Below are positions 19,660 to 27,391 of a stretch of 64,000 nucleotides of DNA, one piece after another. Under the pieces are notes generated by a model, which worked only from the letters and a program-made list of their open reading frames with translations, ran no database searches and was not told the origin of the DNA. Numbering within the stretch: the stretch's first letter is position 1; the number at the start of each line of letters is the position of its first letter. The DNA comes from Paenibacillus psychroresistens (GTDB lineage: Bacteria > Bacillota > Bacilli > Paenibacillales > NBRC-103111): assembly GCF_009728935.1 (NCBI RefSeq), contig NZ_CP034235.1, forward strand, positions 7,341,501 through 7,405,500, read 5' to 3'. A program made the translations under genes and the position numbers.

Positions 19660-20127
19660 ATGAAATTCCTAAAATTTATAATTATAATCATGCTTTTGAG
19701 TTGTTTGTTTCTAATTGCGTGTACGAAATCGAATGAAGAAAATAAAATGATCCAGAAAGCGAAGAATTTATTTGAAGAATATCAAACTTTGTCTCAAGAA
19801 TTTAATGATAAAATAACTAATTTATATTCCGATTCAGCAGAAATCAAGTTTACCGTGGTTCAATCAGGCAATCAAAAGATTATGTCGTATAGTGGTAAAG
19901 AATTCAAAGAACTAATAATTATTGCTATGCCTATTGCCAAAGATAAGAATGATTTAGATATTTATTCAGATATTAATTATGCAATGGAGGAGAATAATCG
20001 TGTAAAGATTACAGCGAATAGATATTCATCTTTATATAAATATAATAGTCCCTATACAACGATAATAGGACCAAATGAAAGTGGAGAATGGTTGATTTGG
20101 GAAGAAAATTTTGAAATGCAGAGATAA
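19660..20127 (+). CDS. Small lipoprotein of unknown function
   Basis: A 155-residue secreted lipoprotein: signal KFIIIIMLLSCLFLIAC with Cys21 at the lipobox, then a soluble alpha+beta part that looks like an NTF2/SnoaL-type cone (LFEEYQTLSQEFNDKIT, later SGEWLIWEENFEMQ). The role is unknown. A clear AAAGGAG precedes ATG. It stands alone and is much more AT-rich than the ABC operon before it. Confidence 0.7.
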   Translation: MKFLKFIIIIMLLSCLFLIACTKSNEENKMIQKAKNLFEEYQTLSQEFNDKITNLYSDSAEIKFTVVQSGNQKIMSYSGKEFKELIIIAMPIAKDKNDLDIYSDINYAMEENNRVKITANRYSSLYKYNSPYTTIIGPNESGEWLIWEENFEMQR

Positions 20128-20230
20128 GTCTTTAGGCGACCATCTCCCACGCTCCCGAATAGCTTCAATATATATCTAGATTTCTGGATCCAATATTGCT
20201 CAATACCGATAGAAATGCTAATAATGTAGC

Positions 20231-20272
20231 AAAAAGGCCCGGGATACCTGTAATAAGGTGCCACCTGGCCTT
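20231..20272 (+). terminator. Hairpin of the dispersed GGCCGG family
   Basis: Stem AAGGCCCGGGATACCT / AGGTGCCACCTGGCCTT. It follows the lipoprotein gene by about 100 bp. The sequence GAATTGGGAGTCATAAAAGCG further on (20399) matches the spacer that follows the same hairpin in R5 and R6, so this is a partial copy of that larger repeat. Confidence 0.6.
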
Positions 20273-20308
20273 AAGCAGCAAACCGCTGTTCAAGAAGTAG
20301 GAGCAATG

Positions 20309-20343
20309 AGAATAACTGTGGAGAATATCCACAGTTATTCTTG
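20309..20343. terminator. Perfect hairpin, possible terminator
   Basis: GAATAACTGTGGA / TCCACAGTTATTC with a five-base loop. No T-run follows on either strand, so its role is uncertain. Confidence 0.4.
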
Positions 20344-20426
20344 AGATGAGAAACCTTTGGCAGTAATCTTCGAAACCCGAACCAATAATCAACAAAATAG
20401 AATTGGGAGTCATAAAAGCGAGCCAA

Positions 20427-20466
20427 CTAAAAAAAGCGACATCCCGTAATTGGAACGTCGCTTTTA
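20427..20466 (-). terminator. Terminator of the DUF1801-arsR-SRPBCC operon
   Basis: Stem AAAAGCGAC / GTCGCTTTT; on the minus strand it ends in a run of seven T. It lies just after the SRPBCC stop codon. Confidence 0.8.
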
Positions 20467-20470
20467 CTCT

Positions 20471-20965
20471 TTATTGTTGGCTGGCTAAGTATTGGTCCAA
20501 CTGTTCGAATGTACCGCCGAACCCTTGTTTGACCATCGGCTTCATGGCTTCAAACACTGCCACTTCTTCTTCTGATGCATTCACGGGACCGCCGCTGAAT
20601 GTTACTGTGGTCTTTCCATTATCCTCCGTAAATGTCAGGATGTTAATTATCTCAAGCGGCCAATTCGGGTTAAATGGAGCACGTACTGTATTCCCTTGTT
20701 CATCACTGAACGATTGAACGAACACAAGTTTCTCTGGCTCGTTCACCTCTTGATAAACAAATTTTCCCCACATACTCATCCCATCAGGGGATTTCTGACA
20801 ACCGAGAAACATTCCCCCTGAATGAGCATCCATCTTACTTATTTCAAGTGAGAATCCCTTTGGTCCCCACCATTTGCCAAAATGCTCAGCTTTCGTCCAC
20901 ACCTTAAATACGAGTTCGCGCGGTGCATTAAATTCACGAGTCAACAACACTTCATGTTTTTCCAC
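20471..20965 (-). CDS. SRPBCC (AHSA1/START-like) ligand-binding protein
   Basis: A 164-residue protein of the AHSA1/CalC group in the START-like superfamily, recognised by LTREFNAPRELVFKVWTKAE, HFGKWWGPKGF and the C-terminal GGTFEQLDQYLA. These form a helix-grip cavity for a small hydrophobic ligand; the ligand is unknown. The gene starts two bases behind the ArsR stop, and ArsR-SRPBCC pairs of this kind are very common in Firmicutes, so co-expression and regulation by that ArsR are likely. Confidence 0.9.
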   Translation of the reverse strand: MEKHEVLLTREFNAPRELVFKVWTKAEHFGKWWGPKGFSLEISKMDAHSGGMFLGCQKSPDGMSMWGKFVYQEVNEPEKLVFVQSFSDEQGNTVRAPFNPNWPLEIINILTFTEDNGKTTVTFSGGPVNASEEEVAVFEAMKPMVKQGFGGTFEQLDQYLASQQ

Positions 20966-20967
20966 TT

Positions 20968-21297
20968 CTATTCCTCCCGGCTTCTTTGGTTTTGAAATTG
21001 AGTTAGATACTCATCTAACTCATCATATTGATTTTTCCACAGACTACGAAACGTGCTAAGCCAGTAATCCATCTCCTGAAGAGACTGGGATCTTAGTTTG
21101 TAGAATCGACGATTAGCAACCGAATCCACATCTACGATTTGTGCTTCGTTAAGCACTTTTAAGTGTTTGGATGCTTGTGGCTGCCGGATTTGGAGTTTAC
21201 TCGCAATCTCCCCTACGGTAATAGGGCCATTGCGCAATAGCTCCACAATTCGCAATCGGGTTGGCTCTGCTAAAGCACGGAGGATTTCCGGATTCAT
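20968..21297 (-). CDS. ArsR-family winged-helix regulator
   Basis: A 109-residue repressor with the ArsR fold: EILRALAEPTRLRIVELLRN, PITVGEIASKLQ and recognition helix RQPQASKHLKVL. No metal-binding Cys motif is visible, as usual for the group linked to SRPBCC proteins. ATG at 21297 is chosen because GGAGGAG directly precedes it; an upstream TTG lies inside that site. Middle gene of a three-gene operon. Confidence 0.92.
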   Translation of the reverse strand: MNPEILRALAEPTRLRIVELLRNGPITVGEIASKLQIRQPQASKHLKVLNEAQIVDVDSVANRRFYKLRSQSLQEMDYWLSTFRSLWKNQYDELDEYLTQFQNQRSREE

Positions 21298-21330
21298 CTC
21301 ATTCTCCTCCAACCCAAGGCTTTCTCTTCA

Positions 21331-21669
21331 TTAGAGAGCTTGGGAGGCCTGAGCAAGTAGAGAGGAAAGCAAAGTGTAGTCTGGAGAAACTCCCTCTTTA
21401 ATTTTGATCCATTTGCGTTCCGGCGGTCCTTCGAAGCCCTTTGGAAATTCCAGCCCCACTGTGTTCATGATCATGAAGGCAATGGCATCCTTCGAGGGTG
21501 AAATCACCGCAGCATAGTGACCATTTTTCAGAAAATGGGGCTTCTTATATTGAATCCGTTCTTCAACCGATGTGATGGTTTCGTGAACCATCTCTCTCAG
21601 TCGCATTGAAAGTTCAATTTGCCATGCTGCTCCTAATTTCTCGATATAGATAGTTACTTCTTCGTTCAT
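21331..21669 (-). CDS. DUF1801/YdhG-like protein
   Basis: A 112-residue soluble protein. MNEEVTIYIEKLG at the start and ERIQYKKPHFLKNGHYAAVI in the middle fit the DUF1801 (YdhG-like) family, structurally related to the frataxin-like iron-chaperone fold. Function unknown. It is the first gene of the operon with ArsR and SRPBCC (33-base gap). The ATG at 21669 is the best start; upstream in-frame codons run into the promoter. Confidence 0.72.
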   Translation of the reverse strand: MNEEVTIYIEKLGAAWQIELSMRLREMVHETITSVEERIQYKKPHFLKNGHYAAVISPSKDAIAFMIMNTVGLEFPKGFEGPPERKWIKIKEGVSPDYTLLSSLLAQASQAL

Positions 21670-21950
21670 CACTTCCTTATCAACTCCTTTCAATAAATTT
21701 TTTCCATAAATGAAATATACCATATGAGGAATATTCCTGTAAAGGAATTTTTAAAATAAATAGAGGATTTTATTATTAAATCTGATGTTTATATTCTAAG
21801 TCCCCGTCCTGCACGACTTCACGGCTTTTACTCTGGTCCAATTCAGGTCTATAAAGTATTATGATTTATTTATACATAATCTCGGTGACAGATCAGCGCA
21901 AATATTGTTTAAAACTAAGCGTATTTCTAACGAGGGGAGATCAAATTCCT

Positions 21951-22123
21951 ATGAATATAGCCGTCAGGTTTATGCAAGATTTTGAAGCCGGTATTCAGAC
22001 TGTCAAAATTTTGATGCAGCCTAGCTTTTCGTGGATGATCGCGTTGTCGCACATTTGCTGCACGAAATAACGGCTGACATCTACACGCTTGAGCACAACG
22101 CAAAGAAGTACATCGCCACATGA
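21951..22123 (+). pseudogene. Unrecognised gene remnant
   Basis: Within the 550-bp gap 21670-22217 a frame opening at ATG 21951 (MNIAVRFMQDFEAGIQT) is followed by a second frame reading VVAHLLHEITADIYTLEHNA up to TGA at 22121. The latter looks like the C-terminal helix of a once functional protein. The family is not recognised. 21790-21840 (CCCGTCCTGCACGACTTCACGG) resembles part of R5. Confidence 0.3.
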
Positions 22124-22134
22124 GCGATGTACTT
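22106..22134. terminator. Perfect AAGTACATCGC hairpin
   Basis: AAGTACATCGC / GCGATGTACTT with a seven-base loop, member of the TACATCGC hairpin family seen at 5527 and 32862. It lies between the remnant above and the msrC stop codon. Confidence 0.5.
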
Positions 22135-22217
22135 AAAGTTATATACTATTATGCCGATTAAGCCTTCTCTTCGTCCCGCGAGTAAACGTAGCTTTTTTCC
22201 AAGCTTGATCTCTCCCC

Positions 22218-22697
22218 TTATACGTATCCAACCAATACTTCAACGAACTTCTCTAAATATTGCTGATCTATCGCATCAAATCGATTCTTAACGGGACTGT
22301 CGATATCCAGCACGCCCACTAAATCAGTTCCTTGAAGTATGGGCAGAACAATCTCCGATTGCGATGCTTCATCACAAGCAATATGTCCTGGAAACTGATG
22401 AACATCTTCTACTCGAATGGTTTTCCTTGTTTGCGCTGCTGTACCACAGACCCCTTTTCCCAAAGGGATGCGTACACAAGCCGGTAGTCCTTGAAATGGA
22501 CCGAGAACGAGCTCGTCCTTTTGCAGAATATAAAAACCCACCCAGTTCACTTCATGAAGAAATCCTTTTAGTAAAGCGGACGCATTTGCTAAATTAGCCA
22601 CACGATCAGTTTCTCCGTCCAGTAACGCGGATAGCTGCTTAATGACAAGCTGATAGTTCTCTTCTCTTGACTCAATATAGTTTTCTGGCTTAAACAT
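22218..22697 (-). CDS. msrC: Free methionine-(R)-sulfoxide reductase
   Basis: A 159-residue single-GAF-domain enzyme that reduces free Met-R-sulfoxide with thioredoxin. The three redox Cys positions are present: PACVRIPLGKG, GVCGTAA and HIACDEASQSEIVLP, along with WVGFYI and the C-terminal DIDSPVKNRFD. Length is normal for the family. ATG at 22697 has GGTGGAG seven bases before. It is 21 bp behind the MerR gene with the same orientation, so the two may be co-transcribed. Confidence 0.93.
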   Translation of the reverse strand: MFKPENYIESREENYQLVIKQLSALLDGETDRVANLANASALLKGFLHEVNWVGFYILQKDELVLGPFQGLPACVRIPLGKGVCGTAAQTRKTIRVEDVHQFPGHIACDEASQSEIVLPILQGTDLVGVLDIDSPVKNRFDAIDQQYLEKFVEVLVGYV

Positions 22698-22718
22698 GAA
22701 CAATCTCCACCTTCTTGT

Positions 22719-23096
22719 TTATGGCAATTTTTCAAATTTATTATCTTGGGAATCAATTAACGCCAATTTGTAATTGATTTTTTCCAGTGTTTTCATTAGA
22801 AATGATATTTGGTCCTCTACTTTGTCTTTCTGGTTTACCAGCAACTTTTTCCTTTGTTGCAATGTACTATTCCCATTCTTGTATAATTCCACATATTGCT
22901 TTATTTCCGCCAGAGGTAAACCTGTTGAACGCAGAGCTTGTACCGTCTCAACACAATCGATGTAATGGTCATTAAACATGCGCGCCCCATTCGCATCTCG
23001 GTCAACAATGGGCAACACGCCTTCTTTCTCATAAAAACGCAGTGTGTATGGAGTTATCCCCGTTTTTTGCGAAACTTCCTTAACTGTATAAGCCAT
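22719..23096 (-). CDS. MerR-family regulator
   Basis: A 125-residue activator/repressor: MerR helix-turn-helix YTVKEVSQKTGITPYTLRFY then EKEGVLPIVDRDANGARMF, followed by a coiled-coil dimer helix, no obvious effector domain. It resembles the AdhR/YraB type that responds to aldehydes. It is divergent from a short-chain dehydrogenase and upstream of msrC. A MerR-type palindrome precedes it. Confidence 0.9.
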   Translation of the reverse strand: MAYTVKEVSQKTGITPYTLRFYEKEGVLPIVDRDANGARMFNDHYIDCVETVQALRSTGLPLAEIKQYVELYKNGNSTLQQRKKLLVNQKDKVEDQISFLMKTLEKINYKLALIDSQDNKFEKLP

Positions 23097-23123
23097 AAGA
23101 TATCATTCACCGCCCGTTGATGG

Positions 23124-23138
23124 TTAGAGTTACTCTAA
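23124..23138. promoter_or_regulatory. MerR-type operator palindrome
   Basis: TTAGAGTTACTCTAA, palindromic except for the centre, 28 bp upstream of the merR-like start in the divergent region. MerR proteins bind such sites within long-spacer promoters. Confidence 0.65.
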
Positions 23139-23278
23139 TGTATTTTACAATCCGAACTTGCGTTTAGTCAAACAAATCCTTTACCAATAAGGAGCAGATA
23201 GATGGAATTGACTTAGAGCCGCTACCACCTGCTAAGCTAAGATAGAACAACAAAAAGTTATTAAAAGGAGATAGATCA

Positions 23279-24118
23279 ATGATAAAAACGGTTTTGATTA
23301 CGGGATGTTCGACTGGATTGGGAAATACGACAGCCAGGAAATTTGCTAAAGAGGGATGGAATGTGATTGCGACAATGCGCAAACCGGACCAGCGCTTGGC
23401 AGCGGAAAATCCTGAACGAATTTTCGTAACGGAGCTTGATGTTACAAAGCCCGCCAGTATCGAGGCGGCGATTGCGGCAGGGATCGCTAGGTTCGGGAAG
23501 ATAGACGCTGTTGTGAATAACGCTGGAGTCAGCATCCTCTCGATTTTTGAAGCAACACCTTTGAATGTTATCCGCGGGATTTTCGAGACCAATGTCTTCG
23601 GTGTTATGAATGTCATTCAGGCGATTACGCCATATTTTCGCGAACAAGGCAAAGGAACCATTGTGAATATCACCTCGAATATGGGCTTTGCGTCAAACCC
23701 GCTTCTAGCGATCTATATCGCGACTAAGCATGCAATCGAAGGGCTATCAGAATCGCTATCGTACGAGCTTGAATCGCAAAATATCTCGATCAAGCTTGTG
23801 GAACCAGGAGCCATGCTAACAACAAGCTTCACGTCGAACACCATGTCCGCTACTCAAGACTTGTCCATTCCTCAATCGTACAAACCTTATTATGATTACA
23901 TGCTGCAATCGATGATGAACTATCCATTTGAGAATGCGGATGAGAACCAGGTTGCCAATCAGATTTACACTGCTGCCAACGATGAGTCTGACCGACTGCG
24001 TTTTCTCGCAGGTCCGGATGTGGAAGAAACCGCTAAACTGCGATGGTCAGGGTCGGAAGAAAAGTACATGACTACTATGCGCGACCTGTTGGGGCAAACA
24101 GCTTGGCGAAATAGGTAA
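23279..24118 (+). CDS. Short-chain dehydrogenase/reductase
   Basis: A 279-residue NAD(P)-dependent oxidoreductase of the classical SDR family. The cofactor motif TGCSTGLG (near residue 8), NNAG near residue 81, an ITSNMGF catalytic Ser and YIATKHA Tyr/Lys pair are all present. The substrate is unknown. AAAAGGAG precedes the ATG. It is divergent from the MerR gene and 38 bp ahead of an alpha/beta hydrolase, with which it is probably co-transcribed. Confidence 0.92.
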   Translation: MIKTVLITGCSTGLGNTTARKFAKEGWNVIATMRKPDQRLAAENPERIFVTELDVTKPASIEAAIAAGIARFGKIDAVVNNAGVSILSIFEATPLNVIRGIFETNVFGVMNVIQAITPYFREQGKGTIVNITSNMGFASNPLLAIYIATKHAIEGLSESLSYELESQNISIKLVEPGAMLTTSFTSNTMSATQDLSIPQSYKPYYDYMLQSMMNYPFENADENQVANQIYTAANDESDRLRFLAGPDVEETAKLRWSGSEEKYMTTMRDLLGQTAWRNR

Positions 24119-24156
24119 GAAAGTAAGGATTTTAATAGACGAAGGATGGTTGAATT

Positions 24157-25077
24157 ATGGAGAGTAAAATAAACCCGGAAGTTAAAGAAATATTTTCATA
24201 TATTCCAGAAGTCATTTATACCCAAGAGAATTTAGCTGCCAAAAGAAACGAGATGAGTGAGATGTTTGCGGGTATAGCTGGATCGTTGCCTGTTAATGAT
24301 ACAGTTCTAACATCAGAGAGACTTGTTCCAGGGGCAGATGGAGATCCAGATGTCCGGATCAAAATTTATCAACCAAGAGTGAAGAATGAAACCCTGCCAG
24401 GTGTTCTATATATTCACGGTGGCGGCTATATTCTTGGTTCTGCAGATATGATGGACCCCGCCTTGCAACAGTTGGTATCCGAACTCAATTGCGTCATCGT
24501 TTCAGTGGATTATCGACTGGCTCCAGAACATCCTTATCCAGCTCCACTTGATGATTGTTATGCTGCACTCCAATGGTTCTCTGAAAATGCTAAAGAACTG
24601 GGGGTTGATTCTGCTAGAATCGCAGTAGTGGGTCCGAGTGCCGGTGGTGGATTAACAGCCGCTGTCTGCCTTTTGGCAAGAGATCGTAAGGGTCCTGCTA
24701 TAGTATTCCAAATGCCTCTCTATCCCATGATTGATGATCGGAGCATGACCAAGTCCAGTAATGAAATCACAGATGGAAGAGTATGGAATCAAGCAAAAAA
24801 CCAATTTGGATGGGAAATGTATTTAGGTGGTAAAGGTGAAGTATCGCAATATGCAGCTCCAGCACGTGCAACCGATTTGTCAGGACTTCCACCCACTTAC
24901 ACCTGTGTTGGTGACTTAGATCCATTTCGTGATGAAACAATCGATTATGTATTAAGGCTAACGCAGGCCGGTGTGCCAACCGAGTTTCATTTATATCCCG
25001 GATGCTTTCACGGCTTTGAAGAATACTTTCCTGCTGCCGAGATCAGCCAGAGAATCGTAAAAGGATACAATGAGTAA
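24157..25077 (+). CDS. Alpha/beta hydrolase of the hormone-sensitive-lipase type
   Basis: A 306-residue esterase-like protein. Motifs: oxyanion-hole IHGGGYILGS, nucleophile elbow VGPSAGGGL (Ser in G-x-S-x-G, with GP in place of the usual GD), late DLDPFRDE acid and CFHGFEE His. The catalytic triad therefore looks complete. The substrate is unknown. The last codons overlap the beginning of the decayed metallo-beta-lactamase gene that follows. Confidence 0.9.
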   Translation: MESKINPEVKEIFSYIPEVIYTQENLAAKRNEMSEMFAGIAGSLPVNDTVLTSERLVPGADGDPDVRIKIYQPRVKNETLPGVLYIHGGGYILGSADMMDPALQQLVSELNCVIVSVDYRLAPEHPYPAPLDDCYAALQWFSENAKELGVDSARIAVVGPSAGGGLTAAVCLLARDRKGPAIVFQMPLYPMIDDRSMTKSSNEITDGRVWNQAKNQFGWEMYLGGKGEVSQYAAPARATDLSGLPPTYTCVGDLDPFRDETIDYVLRLTQAGVPTEFHLYPGCFHGFEEYFPAAEISQRIVKGYNE

Positions 25078-25550
25078 AGCGTGCCATACACAAATGATGA
25101 AAAAATACGAAAATCAAATTCCGACCGATATGAGCATGAGTTTGACGACTATATTCAGTTTATTAAGAGATTCTCTAAAAGGAAGAGCGAAACGAAATCC
25201 CGCAGCTAATATTGATGTAGGGACCTTTCGGTTAGCTGATACTATTACGGTTCAGCATGCTGCACGTGTAACGTGGTTTGGCCATTCGGCTTTTCTACTG
25301 GAAATCGAGGGTAAAAGACTGCTTTTTGATCCGATGCTAGGCAACCGAGCTTAGAGGGCAGCTATTGATGCCGATTCATTGGGCAGCGTTCACGCTTGCC
25401 TTTCAATTATGCACTGATCCTATTGAACGGGTCACAAAAGCTGCTTCAGCACAAAATATCAACATCGCAACACCTAAAATCGGAGAAACGGTTGTGATAG
25501 CTGCTAAGGAAATTCCGACGAGCACTTGGTGGAGAAATTTTTCAATATGA
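25070..25550 (+). pseudogene. Metallo-beta-lactamase-fold hydrolase, internal deletion
   Basis: The first frame (25070-25354) ends with ARVTWFGHSAFLLEIEGKRL followed by LFDPMLGNRA, the first strand pair of UlaG-like MBL hydrolases. From 25368 a different frame reads MPIHWAAFTLAFQLCTDPIE and continues to a normal C-terminus. The central part with the HxHxDH motif is missing, so the enzyme is dead. It overlaps the 3' end of the alpha/beta hydrolase gene by eight bases, suggesting it was once in that operon. Confidence 0.8.
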
Positions 25551-25556
25551 AGTTAT

Positions 25557-25733
25557 TTAGGTGATTACCATCCCACTACTTCCGAGCTTCTTGTGCTTCA
25601 TTCCAATGATATAAATCCAAAACATTGGGTTGACCCGCATTTTGATTGGCTAGAGGGTAAGTGCCATGTTGCAAAATGTCAGCCACATTGGTTTGCAGAA
25701 CGAAAGGCAGCTTACAGCAACCTCATTTTCTAA
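25557..25733 (+). pseudogene. Unrecognised 3' gene fragment
   Basis: An open frame without start reads YHPTTSELLVLHSNDINPKH then WVDPHFDWLEGKC and ends at TAA 25731. The composition looks like real coding sequence, but the family is not recognised. It lies between the decayed MBL gene and the convergent VOC gene. Confidence 0.35.
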
Positions 25734-25739
25734 ATCGGG

Positions 25740-26111
25740 TTAACTTCTATAATATGAAAGCACCCAGCCAATCCCGTTTCGATCAGTGATGGCGGCAAGC
25801 AACCCGTTAAAGGGAGCCTCATACTTCTCAATATTGATATGTCCGCCAGCAGCCAAGTTTTCATTGACCATGTGAAATTCCTCTTCAGTCTCGAGCCTCA
25901 GGATGACCTTCATATAGTCCCCTTTCAGAGACGGCTTAGCTGCGATTGTATCGGCGAAGACGATCTTTGTGCTTCCGAAATTCAATTCAGCATTTAACAC
26001 GTTATCGTCCTGTTTTCTTAAAATTTTGATCTCACCGCCAAGCACGCTTCGATAAAACTCGATTTCTTCCTTACAATTGTCTACCACGACAAAAGGATTT
26101 GCGATTGTCAT
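25740..26111 (-). CDS. VOC-family protein (PhnB-like)
   Basis: A 123-residue single-domain glyoxalase-fold protein with NPFVVVDNCKEEIEFYRSVL at the start and ITDRNGIGWVLSY at the end. This is the PhnB/3-demethylubiquinone-methyltransferase-like subgroup, whose function is unknown. The ATG overlaps the stop of the upstream DUF5519-like gene by four bases (ATGA), and GGAGG precedes it, so the two are co-translated. Confidence 0.85.
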   Translation of the reverse strand: MTIANPFVVVDNCKEEIEFYRSVLGGEIKILRKQDDNVLNAELNFGSTKIVFADTIAAKPSLKGDYMKVILRLETEEEFHMVNENLAAGGHINIEKYEAPFNGLLAAITDRNGIGWVLSYYRS

Positions 26112-26434
26112 ATAATCAACCTCCTATTATTCATATGCTTATATTTGGTACGTAATATCTCAATTGCATTGAGAACGTCTGCCTCTGATCTCAAATAAAC
26201 GGACACCCAGCCCGACTCCGGATAAATATGATGTGGCTCTGCTCTTCCGGTAGCAATCAGTTCATCGCGTCTGGATTTCGTCAAAAGCATGTCGACGAGA
26301 TGATCTCCATGCAGGTGACCAATCTCTTTGCCTTCCACTGAAAATTCAATTCCGCCGAATCTGTGAGGTTGAATCGTAACACCTAACCAAGTAAGCAATT
26401 CATCAGTAAGTATTGCCTTTCGATCTGTCTGCAT
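26108..26434 (-). CDS. DUF5519 (luciferase-family annotated) protein
   Basis: A 108-residue protein: RFGGIEFSVEGKEIGHLHGD then a run with GRAEPHHIYPESGWVSVYL. This is the small alpha/beta protein often named luciferase family or DUF5519; no enzymatic role is established. GGAGG lies nine bases before ATG. It starts 32 bp after the MarR gene and is followed by an overlapping VOC gene, giving a three-gene operon under the MarR protein. Confidence 0.75.
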   Translation of the reverse strand: MQTDRKAILTDELLTWLGVTIQPHRFGGIEFSVEGKEIGHLHGDHLVDMLLTKSRRDELIATGRAEPHHIYPESGWVSVYLRSEADVLNAIEILRTKYKHMNNRRLII

Positions 26435-26466
26435 GGATCAATACCTCCATCATTAATGACGCTGGT

Positions 26467-26943
26467 TTAAGTTTGCTTTCCCTTATTTCGTACCTGTTCG
26501 TTGACATTGCGGAGCACCTTCTTCAGTATACCCAGCATGAATGTGTATTCCTCGCCGCTAATGCCTATGCTACTTTTAAGTCTTACATCATCTAATGCTT
26601 CGCGAACCTTCGGAACTACTGCTCTGCCCGTTTCTGTAAGATACAGCAAATGGTAGCGGTTATCTGTGGGATCGGGCTCCCTTCGTACATATCCCTCTGC
26701 CTCAAGCTTGGCAATCGCCTTTGCGGTTGTTGTCTTATCAATGAGCAACTCCTCACTTAACGCTTTCTGTGTCGTTCTTTCTTTGCCCGCTATCGCAATC
26801 AGAAAGATGTACTGCCCACTCCCTATCCGAAACGGAGCAAGCTCGGTCGTTATGAGGATCTGCAAATGGCGGTAAATAGCCGATATATACTTCCCATACG
26901 ACTCCACAGCGTCCTCAGGGGATCGAAAGCAATCGTCATCCAT
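26467..26943 (-). CDS. MarR-family regulator
   Basis: A 158-residue winged-helix repressor. KALSEELLIDKTTTAKAIAK is the recognition region and EGYVRREPDPTDNRYHLLYL the wing with the conserved D-x-R. The ATG at 26943 is chosen since GGAGTG lies nine bases before it; the ATG two codons upstream is too close. Twin copies of a 15-bp box lie in front of it. First gene of an operon with the DUF5519 and VOC genes. Confidence 0.92.
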   Translation of the reverse strand: MDDDCFRSPEDAVESYGKYISAIYRHLQILITTELAPFRIGSGQYIFLIAIAGKERTTQKALSEELLIDKTTTAKAIAKLEAEGYVRREPDPTDNRYHLLYLTETGRAVVPKVREALDDVRLKSSIGISGEEYTFMLGILKKVLRNVNEQVRNKGKQT

Positions 26944-26966
26944 TAACATTCACTCCTTTTTATAGT

Positions 26967-27018
26967 ATGCTATTGCAACTAATTTGAGTATATATGACAT
27001 AGAATGCTATTGCAACTA
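26967..27018 (-). promoter_or_regulatory. Twin operator boxes of the MarR operon
   Basis: ATGCTATTGCAACTA occurs at 26967-26981 and exactly again at 27004-27018 (37 bp start to start). On the minus strand this is TAGTTGCAATAGCAT, the TTGC-AATAGCA type of box bound by several MarR repressors. TTGCAA to TATACT spacing of 17 bp between the boxes could be the promoter. Confidence 0.75.
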
Positions 27019-27097
27019 TTTTTGACAGTCAGAAAAAACATAATGCAAGACAACTGAACGAAACGGATCTTTAAATTAAACCGCATTCAATTCCAAA

Positions 27098-27250
27098 TTA
27101 TTCAATCAGCCTTATTCTTATCCCAAGCGCTCCCCAAAGCTCCTCTTGTTCGCGAGTATATATTTCATAAACCTCAATCTTCTCTACCCGTTCGGGCAAT
27201 TTAATAAATTCAATAGTATCTCCTTGTATAATTAATCTGCGCCTTTTCAA
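27098..27250 (-). CDS. Small basic protein, about 50 residues
   Basis: A 50-codon frame starting with TTG at 27250, AGAGG six bases upstream, reading MKRRRLIIQGDTIEFIKLPE then RVEKIEVYEIYTREQEELWG. The even alternation and Shine-Dalgarno site make it plausible as a real small gene. The family is not recognised. It could also be a relic. Confidence 0.4.
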   Translation of the reverse strand: MKRRRLIIQGDTIEFIKLPERVEKIEVYEIYTREQEELWGALGIRIRLIE

Positions 27251-27288
27251 TGAATCCTCTCTTTCTTAAACTATTAGGCTAATATTTC

Positions 27289-27391
27289 TGTTGAATTCGT
27301 GTTGATTCAATATGTTCATGTCAATAATTTGTTGACTTGTTCAAAAGACAAACAAGTAAGATGTGTCCATCCCCTTTGCGTATTTAGAAGT
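27289..27391 (-). repeat. Partial member of the TGTTGA repeat region
   Basis: TGTTGAATTCGTGTTGATTC and, 21 bp on, TGTTGACTT lie directly behind the sulfatase gene, followed by GTAAGATGTGTCCATCCC, which resembles AAGTGCCCATCCCA of R2 and R4. The sseA-tail core itself is absent. Confidence 0.4.
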
